In this document: piece after piece, positions 40,460 to 52,125 of the stretch
How the letters are laid out: each line of letters opens with the position of its first letter
Position numbering within the stretch: the stretch's first letter is position 1
NCBI RefSeq assembly: GCF_013337115.1
Contig: NZ_SGWE01000004.1
Span: forward strand, 1,312,001-1,376,000
DNA from: Deinococcus sp. JMULE3
GTDB taxonomy: Bacteria; Deinococcota; Deinococci; Deinococcales; Deinococcaceae
Direction: 5' to 3'
Length of the DNA: 64,000 nt
Made by a program: the position numbers and the translations under genes
Notes under the pieces: generated by a model
What the model was told of the DNA's origin: nothing
The model's input: the letters and a program-made list of their open reading frames with translations, nothing else
The model's database searches: none

Positions 40460-41085
40460 GGGGCCTCCTGGGTGAGGGCGGACGTGTCCCACACGGTCAG
40501 AACGTTCCCGGACCCGGCGAAGGTCGCCGAGCGGATCAGGCGGAACTGCACCGGGGGGCGGCCGGTGAACAGTGGCGTGCCGCCGGGCCCGGCCAGCAGC
40601 GGGAAGGTGGTCAGGTGCAGTTCGTCCACCAGTCCGCGGGCCAGCAGGTCGTTCCACAGCAGGCGGCTCAGGAGGATCAGCAGCGGTCCGCCCGGCTGGC
40701 CCTTCAGGGTGCGGACGGTGCCCGGCGCGTCGGCCACGCGGACGGCGCGGGCGTTCGGGAAGGCGGTCAGGTCGGCGGGGGTCAGGTGGTCGGACACGAT
40801 GATCACCTCGATCTGCGCGATGCGGCGCGCGAAGGCCCGGCGGACATTGGTCGCGCCCGGGTCGGTCAGGACGCCCTGCCAGTACCGCAGGTTGTTCCGC
40901 GCGGACTCGTGCCCGGCCAGCAGCAGCGTGCCCGCGCGCTCCAGCAGCGACAGCGTGTAGTGATCGAACCCGTCGTCGGCGTGGTAGTCGGGGTGCTGGT
41001 ACGTAAACAGCGGCGCGAGGGTCCGGCCAGCGTCCTCGTAGCAGCCGTCCAGCGTGACGAAATTACAGACGATCAGTGGGCGCAT
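40456..41085 (-). CDS. dihydrofolate reductase / RibD C-terminal family protein (second copy)
   Basis: A 209-residue DHFR-fold protein. RPLIVCNFVTLDGCYEDAG and LLLAGHESARNNLRYWQGV match the group, with LLILLSRLLWNDLLARGLVDEL at the C-terminal end. It shares the N-terminal pattern of the gene at 34245 but is only a distant copy. GGAGGTG precedes the ATG at 41085. It is one of a run of minus-strand genes with VOC genes upstream. Confidence 0.8.
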   Translation of the reverse strand: MRPLIVCNFVTLDGCYEDAGRTLAPLFTYQHPDYHADDGFDHYTLSLLERAGTLLLAGHESARNNLRYWQGVLTDPGATNVRRAFARRIAQIEVIIVSDHLTPADLTAFPNARAVRVADAPGTVRTLKGQPGGPLLILLSRLLWNDLLARGLVDELHLTTFPLLAGPGGTPLFTGRPPVQFRLIRSATFAGSGNVLTVWDTSALTQEAP

Positions 41086-41105
41086 GTGGGGGGCACCTCC
41101 GACAT

Positions 41106-41516
41106 TCAGGGGCGGGCGGTGATCTGCTGGACGGTCCAGCCGTTGCCGTCGGGGTCCTGGAAGGACAGGAAGCCCACGAAGTTCAGGTCGTCGTCGGGCG
41201 TGGCGGGGCGGGGGGTGGGGCCACCGCGCACCTGAATGTCGGAGACGGGCACGCCGCGCGCGAGCAGTTCGGCGTGCGCGGCGCGCAGGTCGTTCACGAC
41301 GAGCTGCATGCCCCGGAGGGTGCCGGGCGGCATGGGCCGCAGCGCGGAGCCGATCACGACGCTGCACCCGGAGCCGCGCGGCGTGAACTGGATGAGGCGC
41401 TGGCCGCCGCGCACGGTGTCGTGGTCGACGTGAAAGCCCAGCCCGTCGGCGTAGAAGGCGCGGGCGCGGTCGAGGTCCGTGACGGGCACCACGATGACTT
41501 CCAGGGTCCAGTTCAT
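41106..41516 (-). CDS. VOC family protein (glyoxalase/bleomycin resistance fold)
   Basis: A 136-residue single-copy VOC protein. TLEVIVVPVTDLDRARAFYA and LSFQDPDGNGWTVQQI are the two betabetabeta-alpha halves, with GFHVDHDTVR between. Such proteins bind small metal-held substrates or drugs. The substrate is unknown. The start overlaps the next gene by 4 bases (ATGA), so the VOC genes are coupled. Confidence 0.85.
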   Translation of the reverse strand: MNWTLEVIVVPVTDLDRARAFYADGLGFHVDHDTVRGGQRLIQFTPRGSGCSVVIGSALRPMPPGTLRGMQLVVNDLRAAHAELLARGVPVSDIQVRGGPTPRPATPDDDLNFVGFLSFQDPDGNGWTVQQITARP

Positions 41517-41887
41517 GCCGGGAGGTTCACCTGCCAGGACACGCCGTGCGGGTCTTGCAGCCACGCGAAGCGGGTGCTGAAGCCGTAGTCGTCCGGGGGC
41601 ATCAGGTACTCGCCGCCTGCCCCGAGGGTGTCGCACACCCGGTCGAATTCCTCGCGGGTGTCGCAGTCGAGGAACAGGGACGTGGACGGCGTGAACGTGA
41701 ACGCGTGTGGGATGGGCGAGTCGGTGACGCGCACGCGCTGCCCGCTCAGGTCCAGTTCGGCCAGTTGCACGCGCCCGCCCAGGGTGTCCTGGCGGTGCAG
41801 GAGGCGCGCGCCGGGCAGGGTGAGGTACAGCGCCAGGGCGGGGGCGGCCTGTCCCTGGAACATCAGGAAGGGCGTGACGGCGCGCAT
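41513..41887 (-). CDS. VOC family protein (PhnB-like)
   Basis: A 124-residue VOC protein of the PhnB/YciI-like type. VTPFLMFQGQAAPALALYLT opens the fold, and LFLDCDTREEFDRVCDTLGAGGEYL and DPHGVSWQVNLP are the conserved later segments. It overlaps its neighbours by 1 and 4 bases. The function is unknown. It is one of three VOC genes in tandem. Confidence 0.85.
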   Translation of the reverse strand: MRAVTPFLMFQGQAAPALALYLTLPGARLLHRQDTLGGRVQLAELDLSGQRVRVTDSPIPHAFTFTPSTSLFLDCDTREEFDRVCDTLGAGGEYLMPPDDYGFSTRFAWLQDPHGVSWQVNLPA

Positions 41888-42293
41888 CAGTGGGTGGCGG
41901 GGAGGATGTTCATCATCCAGTGGTGCCCGTAGCGGTCGGTCAGCTGCCCGAAAGTGCCGCCCCAGAACGAGGGGCTCAGGGGGTGCGTGACCGCGCCGCC
42001 CTGCGCCAGTGCGTCGAAGACCTGCCGGGCGTGTTCGGGGTCGTGGCTGGTCAGCGCCAGGGTGACGCTGTGGGTGCGGCCCACGTCCCCGGTCATGTCC
42101 GAGGCACTCAGGGTCAGGGCGCCGCTGGTGAGGCTGCCGTGCAGGATGCGGTTCTGCTGGTCGGGGGGAAGTGCGCGGCGACCGGGGAGTCCGCGATGGT
42201 CATGAGGTCCAGGGTGCCGCCAAGACAGGACCGGTAGAACTCCAGGGCCTCGCGGGCCTGTCCGTCGAAGCCGAGGTAGGGGTGCAGCTGCAT
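41887..42293 (-). pseudogene. VOC family protein (PhnB-like) split by one apparent frameshift
   Basis: The frame from the ATG at 42293 gives MQLHPYLGFDGQAREALEFY and then SPVAAHFPP, when it leaves the VOC pattern at a run of six C (six G at 42163-42168 on the plus strand). The next frame continues as DQQNRILHGSLTSGALTLSA and ends SFWGGTFGQLTDRYGHHWMM. One added C would join them into a normal 135-residue PhnB-like protein. Either the gene is broken or the run was miscounted. Confidence 0.75.
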
Positions 42294-42393
42294 GGGTGAC
42301 CTCCCGGCGGGAGGGCGTCCCACCTGAATGTGGTGAATCTGACGATGCAGGATTAGCCTAAAACAGAATCAACCCGATCGCAAGTGGCGACAG

Positions 42394-42421
42394 AAAAATG
42401 GGAGAGAGGACTGCCTCTCCC
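42394..42421 (-). terminator. terminator of the M36-like gene (minus strand)
   Basis: On the minus strand GGGAGAG (complement of 42415-42421) pairs with CTCTCCC (complement of 42400-42406), followed by ATTTTT (complement of 42394-42398 and 42399). Confidence 0.7.
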
Positions 42422-42440
42422 CCGTTCCACTGATGTGCGC

Positions 42441-43514
42441 TTACTGCAGGATGCCGCGCGCCACGAACGCCGCCTTCACGGTGGCCGCCGCGCCCGCGCC
42501 GTACATGGTCTGCGCGGCGTTCACGGTGTGCTGCGCGGCCGCCGCGAAGGTCGTGTCGGGCGCAAAATCGAACTGCGCGTTGATGATGATCCGGTCGGCC
42601 ATGCGGACATCATTCAACCCCCGGCGGATGTCCCACAGCGCGCGGGACCAGATCTCCCCGTCGGCGTGCACCGAGCCGCGGACGTCCTCGGGGTAGTGCT
42701 TGTCCGTGTCGGTGCGGCGCAGGCAGTGCGGTGCGGCCGTGGTGTAGCTCACGGCGTCCCAGTCGGCAATACAGGCGAGCGGCGCGTTGATGGGCGCGCC
42801 GTTCGCCCGCGCCACGGCCTCCCCGACCGTCAGCGCGAGGTAATCCCCGAACGCCTCGCCGATGCTCCCGGCTTCCAGGCTGGTCCCGAAGCCCGGCACC
42901 TGCGCGTTGTGCACCGCGTGCCCGTACTCGTGCACGATCACCTCGCCGTCCTCGGCGTCGTCCACGCCGCCCTTGCCCAGGCGGATGATGTCCGGCTGGT
43001 CGTTCTGGTACGAGTTGTCGATGCCGTACTGACTGACCTTCAGCGCCTGCTGCCGCCTGTTCACGGGCCGCAGTTCGCTGCCGAAGCCCAGCGACTGGAT
43101 GTACTTCTGCGCCTCGGTCACCCAGAAGTACGCCATGACCTGCTCGAAGCCGTCCTGATCCCGCGTGAAGTTGAACGGCCCGCTGCCGTACACGGGCGTG
43201 CCGGTCTCGCTGACGACCTTGGCGTAGTCGCCGCTCAGGTACCCGCTGCCGTCCAGGTTCGTCAGGGTGACGTTGAAGTACGCGCTGGCGGGCACGGCGG
43301 CCGCGCTGTCCTTCCCGTCCGTCAGGTTCTGGTTCCCGGTGGTCTGCACGGGGTTCGGCACGAACGCCCGCGCCGCGACCGAGGTCAGGCCCGTGGCGGG
43401 CTTGCCGTTCCCGCCCTGCGCGCTCAGCGTGCCGCCCGCCGGGGTCTGCCCGCAGGCGGCGAGCAGCGAAAGACCGAGGAGTCCCGTCAGGGCCGACCGT
43501 ACAGTGAGTTTCAT
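42441..43514 (-). CDS. M36 (fungalysin)-like zinc metalloprotease lipoprotein
   Basis: A 357-residue lipoprotein (LGLSLLAAC lipobox). EVIVHEYGHAVHNAQVPGFG carries the HExxH zinc site, and GSIGEAFGDYLAL gives the third ligand Glu of the M36/thermolysin clan. It has the size of a single catalytic domain plus a short pro-region. It is probably exported and surface-attached. A terminator hairpin with T-run follows on the minus strand. Confidence 0.85.
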   Translation of the reverse strand: MKLTVRSALTGLLGLSLLAACGQTPAGGTLSAQGGNGKPATGLTSVAARAFVPNPVQTTGNQNLTDGKDSAAAVPASAYFNVTLTNLDGSGYLSGDYAKVVSETGTPVYGSGPFNFTRDQDGFEQVMAYFWVTEAQKYIQSLGFGSELRPVNRRQQALKVSQYGIDNSYQNDQPDIIRLGKGGVDDAEDGEVIVHEYGHAVHNAQVPGFGTSLEAGSIGEAFGDYLALTVGEAVARANGAPINAPLACIADWDAVSYTTAAPHCLRRTDTDKHYPEDVRGSVHADGEIWSRALWDIRRGLNDVRMADRIIINAQFDFAPDTTFAAAAQHTVNAAQTMYGAGAAATVKAAFVARGILQ

Positions 43515-43621
43515 GGTGCGCGCAGTCTACCCCCACCCGCCGGGGGGAACGGAAACCGCACATCCTCACCCCCGGACGGGTGGGCAGAATGGTGAGTTCG
43601 TGTCGCGGGCCCGATTTCGGC

Positions 43622-44707
43622 TCAGCGGACGGGGCGGCGCTGGTACAGCTCGACGACGCGCCGCAGGAACTTCAGGCCCGGCGTGAGACTGCTGGCCTGC
43701 ACCCACTCGTCGGTGCGGTGCGCGTTCCCGCCGCGGTACACCCCGGCGGCCAGGGACGGCAGGTCGTGCGGGACGGCGGCGTTCGCGTCGGTGCTGCTGC
43801 TCGCCACGCGCAGGTCGATGCGGCCCTCGCGGCTGGCATCCCGCACGAGGTCCAACAGCGCGTCCCCGCGCAGGTCCCCGCCGGGGCGGTCCCCGACGCG
43901 TTCCAGGTGCAGTTTCACGCCCGCCTCGCGCGCGGCGGCGTGCAGGGCGGCCACGGCGCGGCGGTCCAGGTCCGCCAGGACCTCGCCGTCCAGGGAGCGC
44001 AGGTCGAGCAGCAGGTCGGCGGTGCCCGCGATGGAGTTCACGCTGGTGCCGCCCGACGCGACGCCCACGTTCAGGGTGGTACGCGGGTTCACCGGCAGGT
44101 GCAGGGCGTACAGGGCGCTGATCGCGCGGCCCAGGGCGTGCAGGGCGCTGGGCGCCTGATCCCCCCAGGAGTGCCCGCCGGGGCCGATGAACGTGGCGCG
44201 GTAGCGGCGCACGCCCACGGCGCGGGTCACGGCGATGCCCAGGTAGCCGTCCACCGCCAGGAACGCGCCCAGCTGTGGCCGGTGCGCGGCGATCAGGTGC
44301 TTGGCGCCGCGCAGGTCGCCCAGGCCTTCCTCGCCGACGTTCGCGGCGATCCACAGCGGGCGGCGCAGCGCGGCGGGTCGCTCGCGCAGGTCGCGCAGCA
44401 GCGCGGTCATGACGGCGAGGCTGGCGCTGTTGTCCCCCACGCCCGGCCCCACCAGACGCCCGCCCTCCTCGCGGACGGTGACGTCGGTGTCCTCGTCGAA
44501 CACGGTGTCGAGGTGCGAGGCGAGCAGCAGCGCCGGGAGGCCCTCGGTGCCGGGGGGCGTGATCCGGGTCAGGACGTTGCCGACCTCGTCGCGCTGCACC
44601 GCGTAGCCCAGGTCCGTCCACAGGCCCGCGATCAGGTCCGCGCGCCGCTCCTCGTGGAAGGTCGGGGCGGGCGTCTGGGCGATGCGGGTGAGGTACGTCA
44701 GGGGCAT
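43622..44707 (-). CDS. M20 family metallopeptidase
   Basis: A 361-residue di-zinc peptidase of the M20/M25/M40 class. LLLASHLDTVFDEDTD (His-x-Asp ligand), GPGVGDNSASLAVM (bridging Asp), VGEEGLGDLRGAKHL (catalytic Glu pair) and the C-terminal GNAHRTDEWV (His ligand) are in order. Members deacylate or cleave small peptides. The start at 44707 uses MPLTYLTRIAQTP. No neighbours suggest a substrate. Confidence 0.9.
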   Translation of the reverse strand: MPLTYLTRIAQTPAPTFHEERRADLIAGLWTDLGYAVQRDEVGNVLTRITPPGTEGLPALLLASHLDTVFDEDTDVTVREEGGRLVGPGVGDNSASLAVMTALLRDLRERPAALRRPLWIAANVGEEGLGDLRGAKHLIAAHRPQLGAFLAVDGYLGIAVTRAVGVRRYRATFIGPGGHSWGDQAPSALHALGRAISALYALHLPVNPRTTLNVGVASGGTSVNSIAGTADLLLDLRSLDGEVLADLDRRAVAALHAAAREAGVKLHLERVGDRPGGDLRGDALLDLVRDASREGRIDLRVASSSTDANAAVPHDLPSLAAGVYRGGNAHRTDEWVQASSLTPGLKFLRRVVELYQRRPVR

Positions 44708-44801
44708 TGCGCGCCATTGTACGTGCGCCCGGGGCGGCCGGAACGGGAAGGCACGGCAATCCCCCGCCGGGATGGGCGGGGGCGAGGGTGGGTGCGGGGG
44801 T

Positions 44802-45227
44802 TCAGCGGCGCAGCATGCGGCTGCCGATCATGCCGGCCAGGCCGACCAGTCCGGCCTTCACCAGGGGGCTGCTGAGCATCCCGCCGGGCGCGAACGCGGC
44901 CTCCAGGGGGCTCTTGCCGTCCTGCGCGGGGGCCTGCGCGGTCTTCGTGTAGGCGTCCACGAGGTCGTTGTCGTCGTCGTGCCGGACCTGCGTGACGGGG
45001 TTGGCGGGGCTGCGCACGATGGCGTCGCCCATCTCGCGGCGCTGGTCGGGGCTCATGCCGCCCACGTACTCGCGCAGGATCTGGTTGCGTTCCTCGGGGC
45101 TGGCCTGCTGCAGGTACTCCTGGATGTACGCGGCGGCTTCCTGCGGGCTGACCTGCCCGTCGCCGTTCGTGTCGCGCGGGTCGAGTCGGGCCATCTGCTC
45201 GTGACGGTCTTTCTGCTGGAAGAACAT
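44802..45227 (-). CDS. EF-hand protein of unknown function
   Basis: A 141-residue protein. DPRDTNGDGQVSPQEAAAYI (about 16-35) is a standard EF-hand loop that should bind calcium. The rest is charged (QEYLQQASPEERNQILREYV) with a glycine-rich hydrophobic tail (LVKAGLVGLAGMIGSRMLRR) that may bind membrane. It resembles small Deinococcus proteins of unknown function. The ATG at 45227 is chosen since GGAGG lies 8 bases before it. The GTG at 45236 is also in frame. Confidence 0.72.
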   Translation of the reverse strand: MFFQQKDRHEQMARLDPRDTNGDGQVSPQEAAAYIQEYLQQASPEERNQILREYVGGMSPDQRREMGDAIVRSPANPVTQVRHDDDNDLVDAYTKTAQAPAQDGKSPLEAAFAPGGMLSSPLVKAGLVGLAGMIGSRMLRR

Positions 45228-45391
45228 AGGGGGCACCTCCGGTGCGGGTCGCGCGTCCGCTGCCGGATCACGCTGGGAAGTTCGGATGGAACGCCGCTCA
45301 CGCTACGCCGCGTGCCCGCTCTCGGGCGTGAGTGGGGCCTTCAGCGGCGTTCATGGGTGGAACCCGCGCGCGGGGCGCTACAGTTGCAGGG

Positions 45392-46816
45392 ATGCGGTCA
45401 CTGGTGCTGATTGGTCACGGCTCTCACCTGAACGGGGAATCGGCGGTCGCCGTGTACCGGTACGCGGACCTGCTGCGCGGGCGCGGCCTGTTCGACGAGG
45501 TGATCGAGGGGTACTGGAAGGAGGAACCGTCGCTGCGGCAGGTGCTGAAGACGACCGCCAGCACCGACGTGACCGTGATCCCGATGTTCATCAGCGAGGG
45601 GTACTTCACCGAGACGGTCATCCCGCGTGAACTGGGCCTGGGCCACCAGGGCCCCGTGCCGCCCGAGGGCATCGCGCGGGTGATCGGGGGGCGCACCGTG
45701 CGCTACACCCAGCCGTACGGCGTGCACCCGGGCATGGCGGACGTGATCGAGGCCCGCGCCCGCGAGGTCCTGCCGGAACTCGGCCCGGACGGCCCGACGG
45801 ACGGGGTGGACACGGCGCTGATCGTGCTGGGGCACGGCACGACCCGCAACGAGAACAGCAGCCGCGTGATCGTCGAGAACGCCGCGCGCCTGCGCGAATC
45901 GGGGCTGTTCAGTGAGGTGCACGCCCTGTTCCTCGACGAGGAGCCGCGCGTGACCGGCTGGCCGGACCTGGTGCGCGCCCCGCGCGTGGTGATCGTGCCG
46001 TTCTTCGCGTCCGAGGGCTGGCACACCCTGGAGACCATCCCGCAGGACCTGGGCCTGACGGGCACGGTCACGGACTTCCCCGGCCAGCCGCACGGGGATC
46101 AGCGGGTGTTCTACGCCCGCCCGGTCGGCACGCACGCGGCGGTCGCGGACGTGATCGTGCACCTGGCGGAGGAGGCGCGCGGCGCCGGCGGTCCCGGCGG
46201 GGACACCGAGCGTGGGCACGAGGCGGCGTGGCAGGCGTTCCTGAAGCTCGCCCGGCGGGGCGCGCGGGTGGGCGAACTGCTGATCACGCCGGAACTGGGC
46301 GTGTTCGAGGTCCGGCACGCGCTGGACGAGGGCCGCCCCGGCGGGGACCTGATGACCCTGGTGACGCCCGAGGGCGTGCGGGACCGGGTGCGGGTCACGG
46401 ACGGCGGCGAGCACCGCCCGGTGCACACGCTGCGCAATCTGCCGCGCGGCTGGCGGGCCGTCCTGAACGAGGCGGACCTGCGCCGCGCCGTGCATTACAC
46501 CTACCCGGCGGTCGTGGAGGAAACGTACGCGCACGGCTGCCACGCGCTGCGCCCCACCCCCTGGGCGACGACCGCGCGGCGGCAGACGGGCATCTACGCG
46601 AAGGTGCAGCGCGCCGTGCCCGAGCAGGTCGAGCGGGTCGCGGAGCGGGTGTGCGCCGGGTGCCTGCGCACGCGCCTGTGGGCCGGGGAGCGCCTGACGC
46701 ACTCGTTCCTGGACAGCGTGCCGGGCGGGATGCCCTGCGCGGAGGCCTGCACGTTCCTGGTCGCCGAGGTCCGCGAGGAGATCGCGCGGAAGAAAGCGGC
46801 GGCCAGCGACGACTGA
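45392..46816 (+). CDS. CbiX-like protein with DR2241-type [4Fe-4S] domain
   Basis: A 474-residue protein. Two CbiX-like domains ([27 protein letters not shown]) show the HG motif of sirohydrochlorin chelatases. The C-terminal part has [10 protein letters not shown] then PCAEAC, the [4Fe-4S] site I associate with the DR2241 family of Deinococcus. Its exact reaction is unproven. It may be a chelatase or a metal sensor for tetrapyrroles. TACAGT lies 7 bases before the ATG at 45392, suggesting a leaderless start. Confidence 0.85.
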   Translation: MRSLVLIGHGSHLNGESAVAVYRYADLLRGRGLFDEVIEGYWKEEPSLRQVLKTTASTDVTVIPMFISEGYFTETVIPRELGLGHQGPVPPEGIARVIGGRTVRYTQPYGVHPGMADVIEARAREVLPELGPDGPTDGVDTALIVLGHGTTRNENSSRVIVENAARLRESGLFSEVHALFLDEEPRVTGWPDLVRAPRVVIVPFFASEGWHTLETIPQDLGLTGTVTDFPGQPHGDQRVFYARPVGTHAAVADVIVHLAEEARGAGGPGGDTERGHEAAWQAFLKLARRGARVGELLITPELGVFEVRHALDEGRPGGDLMTLVTPEGVRDRVRVTDGGEHRPVHTLRNLPRGWRAVLNEADLRRAVHYTYPAVVEETYAHGCHALRPTPWATTARRQTGIYAKVQRAVPEQVERVAERVCAGCLRTRLWAGERLTHSFLDSVPGGMPCAEACTFLVAEVREEIARKKAAASDD

Positions 46817-46860
46817 CGGTGGGCGGGCCCCCGGCGGGGGGTTCGTCCAAGTCCTCTGAA

Positions 46861-47117
46861 CACCCCGGCATGTGCCTCATGCGGGGGTGTTACGCTGCGC
46901 AGCGGTGACCGCCCTGTTCGGGGCGGGCATACATCTTCTCTTCCACCCGCGTCCTGTGAGACGCCCCGCACCCCACGCACCGGGAGCGGTAAGCCCGTCC
47001 GAGAGACGGCGATGGAGGCCTGCACATGCTCAGCACTGCGACATTCCAGCGTCGCCCCGCCTGCCGGGGGACGCGTTTCCTACATTCCGGGGAGCGCGTC
47101 CTCCCCACGGAGGCCGT
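46861..47117 (+). promoter_or_regulatory. purC upstream region: dyad, promoter box and structured leader
   Basis: CACCCC-g-GCATG (46861-46872) pairs with CATGC-g-GGGGTG (46878-46889), an 11-bp dyad with one mismatch, ending right before TGTTACGCT (46888-46896, extended -10). A leader of about 215 bases follows, with stems CCGTC/GACGG (46995-46999/47005-47009) and GGACGCG/CGCGTCC (47069-47075/47095-47101). I do not recognise a purine or PRPP riboswitch in it. It could be an operator plus attenuator for the purine genes. Confidence 0.45.
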
Positions 47118-47837
47118 ATGACCGACAGAGGCGAACTGAAGTACGAGGGGAAAGCCAAGCGCGTCTACGCCACCGCCGCCCCGGACGAGTACGTCGTGGA
47201 GTACAAGGACGACGCGACCGCCTTCAACGGCGTCAAGAAAGCCCAGATCGGGGGCAAGGGCGCCATCAACAACGCGATCACCGCGCACCTGTTCCCGCAG
47301 CTGGAGGCCGCCGGGGTGCCCACGCACTTCCTGGAGCTGCTGTCCACCACCGAGCAGCGCGTGCGGGCCGTGACGATCATTCCTGTGGAAGTCATCGTGC
47401 GGAACGTGGCCGCCGGGTCGTTCAGCAAACGCCTGGGCGTCGAGGAAGGCACCGAACTGTCCCGCCCGGTCGTGGAGTACTGCTACAAGAGCGACGCGCT
47501 GGGCGACCCGCTGATCAACACGGACACCGCCGTCGCGCTCGGCTGGGCCACGCCCGAGCAGCTCTCGCGCATCCGTGAACTGGCGCTGAACGTGCAGGCG
47601 TTCCTGGTGCCGTACTTCGCGGCGCGCGGCGTGCGACTCATCGACTTCAAGCTGGAGTTCGGCACGCTCGCGGACGGCACGGTCGTCCTGGCCGACGAGA
47701 TCAGCCCCGACACCTGCCGCTTCTGGGACGCCCAGACGAACGAGAAGATGGACAAGGACCGCTTCCGCCGCGACCTCGGCGGCGTGGAAGACGCCTACGC
47801 CGAGATGCTCCGGCGCGTGACCGCGCCTGCCAGTTGA
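47118..47837 (+). CDS. purC: phosphoribosylaminoimidazole-succinocarboxamide synthase
   Basis: A 239-residue SAICAR synthetase that joins CAIR and aspartate using ATP, the eighth step of purine synthesis. [49 protein letters not shown] and the metal/aspartate segment LIDFKLEFG with [12 protein letters not shown] are the family motifs. The ATG at 47118 is preceded by GGAGGCCGT. It opens the purine gene cluster, separated from purS by a dyad repeat. Confidence 0.97.
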   Translation: MTDRGELKYEGKAKRVYATAAPDEYVVEYKDDATAFNGVKKAQIGGKGAINNAITAHLFPQLEAAGVPTHFLELLSTTEQRVRAVTIIPVEVIVRNVAAGSFSKRLGVEEGTELSRPVVEYCYKSDALGDPLINTDTAVALGWATPEQLSRIRELALNVQAFLVPYFAARGVRLIDFKLEFGTLADGTVVLADEISPDTCRFWDAQTNEKMDKDRFRRDLGGVEDAYAEMLRRVTAPAS

Positions 47838-47910
47838 TGGTTGAAAGTTGACAGGTCGCAGCGTCGATCCGTCCGCCCTTTTCCATCAACCATCACCTCT
47901 CAACCATCAA
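47834..47910. repeat. dyad repeat between purC and purS, dispersed type
   Basis: TTGATGGTTGAAAG (47834-47847) pairs with CTCTCAACCATCAA (47897-47910) with one mismatch. The first 18 bases match the repeat at 29326 (TTGATGGTTGAAAGTTGA). The loop is longer (49 bases) and different. Confidence 0.6.
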
Positions 47911-47937
47911 CCATCTGCCCTCCGAAGGAGCCCCACC

Positions 47938-48201
47938 ATGTCCACCTTTAAAGCGAAAGTGTTCGTGACCCTGAAGCCCAGCATTCTCGACCCGCAGGGC
48001 CGCACCGTGGAGCGGGCGCTGTCTCACCTGGATCACGGGAACGTGGGTGGGGTGCGCGTCGGGAAGTACATTGAACTGACCCTCTCGGGCAGCCGCGCGG
48101 AGGTGGAGGCGCAGCTGAAGGACATCACCGAGAACGTGCTGAGCAACCCCGTGATGGAGGACGCCCGCTGGGAGCTGAGTGAGGAGCTGGTCGGGGCGTG
48201 A
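47938..48201 (+). CDS. purS: phosphoribosylformylglycinamidine synthase, PurS subunit
   Basis: An 87-residue Pur[22 protein letters not shown] and [14 protein letters not shown] are the family segments. PurS, PurQ and PurL form the three-part FGAM synthase, with PurS linking the others and aiding ammonia transfer. AAGGAG lies before the ATG. The PurQ GTG overlaps its stop by 4 bases. Confidence 0.95.
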   Translation: MSTFKAKVFVTLKPSILDPQGRTVERALSHLDHGNVGGVRVGKYIELTLSGSRAEVEAQLKDITENVLSNPVMEDARWELSEELVGA

Positions 48202-48869
48202 AGACGGCCGTCATCCAGTTTCCCGGCAGCAACTGCGACGGCGACGCGCTGCACGCCGCGCAGCTGCTCCTTGATCAGGACGCGCAGTTCGTGTGGCACA
48301 CCGAGGCCGGACTCCCGCAGGGCACGGAGCTGGTGTTCCTGCCCGGCGGGTTCAGTTACGGCGATCACCTGCGCAGCGGCGCGATTGCCGCGCGCAGCCC
48401 GATCATGCAGGCCGTCAAGGCGCACGCCGAACGCGGCGGGTTCGTGCTGGGCGTCTGCAACGGCTTCCAGGTGCTGACCGAGTCCGGCCTGCTACCCGGC
48501 GCCCTGAGCCGCAACCGGGACCTGCACTTCCTGTGCCGCCCCGTGCACCTGCGCGTCGAGAACACCAGCACCGCGTTTACCGGCGCGTACACGAAGGGGC
48601 AGGTCATCGAGGTGCCCATCGCGCACGGCGAGGGCAACTACTACGCCGACCCCGAGACGGTCGCGCGGCTGGAAGGTGAGGGGCAGGTCGTGTTCCGGTA
48701 CACCGACAACCCGAACGGCAGCCTGAACGACATCGCCGGGATCGTCAGCGCGCGCGGAAACGTGCTCGGCATGATGCCCCACCCCGAGCGGGCCGTGGAG
48801 GCCCTGCTGGGCAGCGAGGACGGGCGGGGTCTGTTCGACAGCCTGAAGGGCGCGCTGGTGTCCCGGTGA
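48198..48869 (+). CDS. purQ: phosphoribosylformylglycinamidine synthase, PurQ glutaminase subunit
   Basis: A 223-residue class I glutamine amidotransferase. [13 protein letters not shown] opens the chain, [19 protein letters not shown] and [20 protein letters not shown] carry the Cys nucleophile (GVCNG), and [14 protein letters not shown] gives the His and Glu. It frees ammonia from glutamine for PurL. The GTG start overlaps the purS stop, and its stop overlaps the next gene start. Confidence 0.97.
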   Translation: MKTAVIQFPGSNCDGDALHAAQLLLDQDAQFVWHTEAGLPQGTELVFLPGGFSYGDHLRSGAIAARSPIMQAVKAHAERGGFVLGVCNGFQVLTESGLLPGALSRNRDLHFLCRPVHLRVENTSTAFTGAYTKGQVIEVPIAHGEGNYYADPETVARLEGEGQVVFRYTDNPNGSLNDIAGIVSARGNVLGMMPHPERAVEALLGSEDGRGLFDSLKGALVSR

Positions 48870-49351
48870 CCCCCCCGTCGCCCGGCGCCGTGACGGCCTA
48901 CCTGGCCGAGCAGTTCCGCAGCGAACTGGAGATGTTCCGCGCCGCGCTGGAGCAGACGCCGGGCGACGCCTTCCACACGCCCCGCCTGGGCCACAGCCCC
49001 GCGTGGCACGCGCTGCACATCGCCGAGTGGCTGCGCCTGATGGTGCTGGACGACCGCACGCCGACCTACCACCACCTGGGGTGGGAGGACAACGCCCGCG
49101 TGCAGGCCCTCGGCACCCAGCCTGCCCCCGTCCGCGAGAGCGACCCGCGCGAACAGATCCTGGCCGCGCTGATTGAGACCGGCGCGCAGGTCGTCGCGTG
49201 GCTGGAACAGGCCGACGACAGCGCCCTGGACGGCGAGGTCTTCAGCGCCGCCACCCCCAGCGGCACCCGCCCCCGCCGCCTCGCCCTCGGCATGCAGCTG
49301 CGCCACATCGGCTACCACCGCGGCCAGCTGAACCTCCTGCTGAAGGCCTGA
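48866..49351 (+). CDS. DinB-like (DUF664-type) protein
   Basis: A 161-residue DinB/YfiT-like four-helix protein. [20 protein letters not shown] and the C-terminal [15 protein letters not shown] give three His that likely hold a metal. The family is often linked to thiol use (mycothiol or bacillithiol transferases), and Deinococcus uses bacillithiol. The GTG start overlaps the purQ stop, so it is coupled to purine genes. Substrate unknown. Confidence 0.82.
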   Translation: MTPPSPGAVTAYLAEQFRSELEMFRAALEQTPGDAFHTPRLGHSPAWHALHIAEWLRLMVLDDRTPTYHHLGWEDNARVQALGTQPAPVRESDPREQILAALIETGAQVVAWLEQADDSALDGEVFSAATPSGTRPRRLALGMQLRHIGYHRGQLNLLLKA

Positions 49352-49352
49352 C

Positions 49353-49870
49353 ATGACCGATCCGCGCCAGCCCCTGATGACACAGCCCCTGTCCACGCAG
49401 TCCCTGATCGTGCAGCTGCTCGACGCCGAGTTCACGGCGTTCGAGGCGGCGCTGCACGCCTGCCCGGACGCCCTGTTCGGCCAGGCGCCGCGCGTCGGGC
49501 ACCGGGTCGCGTGGCATGCGCTGCACGTCATGGACTGGACGCGGGCCACCATCCAGCCCGGCCTGACCGGCCCTGACCCGGCCCACACCTTCGGGTACCT
49601 GGGCTTCGAGGACACCGACTGGGCACGCGCCGCGCACGGCCCGACCCTGGCCGAGGAGACCGACGCGCCCGCCCTGATCCGCGCCGCCGTGAGTGGCGTG
49701 TTCAACGCGGCGCGGCGGGACCTGCGGGCCGCCCCAGCCGGGCGGTTCGATCCGGACGCGACGTTCCAGATGTTTCACAAACGGCGGGATGTGACCGGCA
49801 GTGTCACGTACCACCTTCGCCACACCGCCTACCACCGGGGCCAGATCGCCCTGGTCACCAAGGAGCTTCA

Positions 49871-49874
<4 letters not shown>
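49353..49874 (+). CDS. DinB-like (DUF664-type) protein, second copy
   Basis: A 173-residue DinB-like protein, related to its neighbour. HRVAWHALHVMDWTRATIQP and HLRHTAYHRGQIALVTK give the same His pattern. The pair HALHxxxW and HxxYHRGQ is shared with the gene before it, so they came from a duplication. It lies between purQ and purL, with a 4-base overlap with purL. Role unknown. Confidence 0.82.
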
Positions 49875-52099
<2,225 letters not shown>

Positions 52100-52125
52100 C
52101 CGCACGCGGGCGGTGGGCGGGGACG

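Noticed and set aside
47038..47117. A purine or PRPP riboswitch before purC
   Set aside because: The conserved cores were not found. Only generic stems are present.
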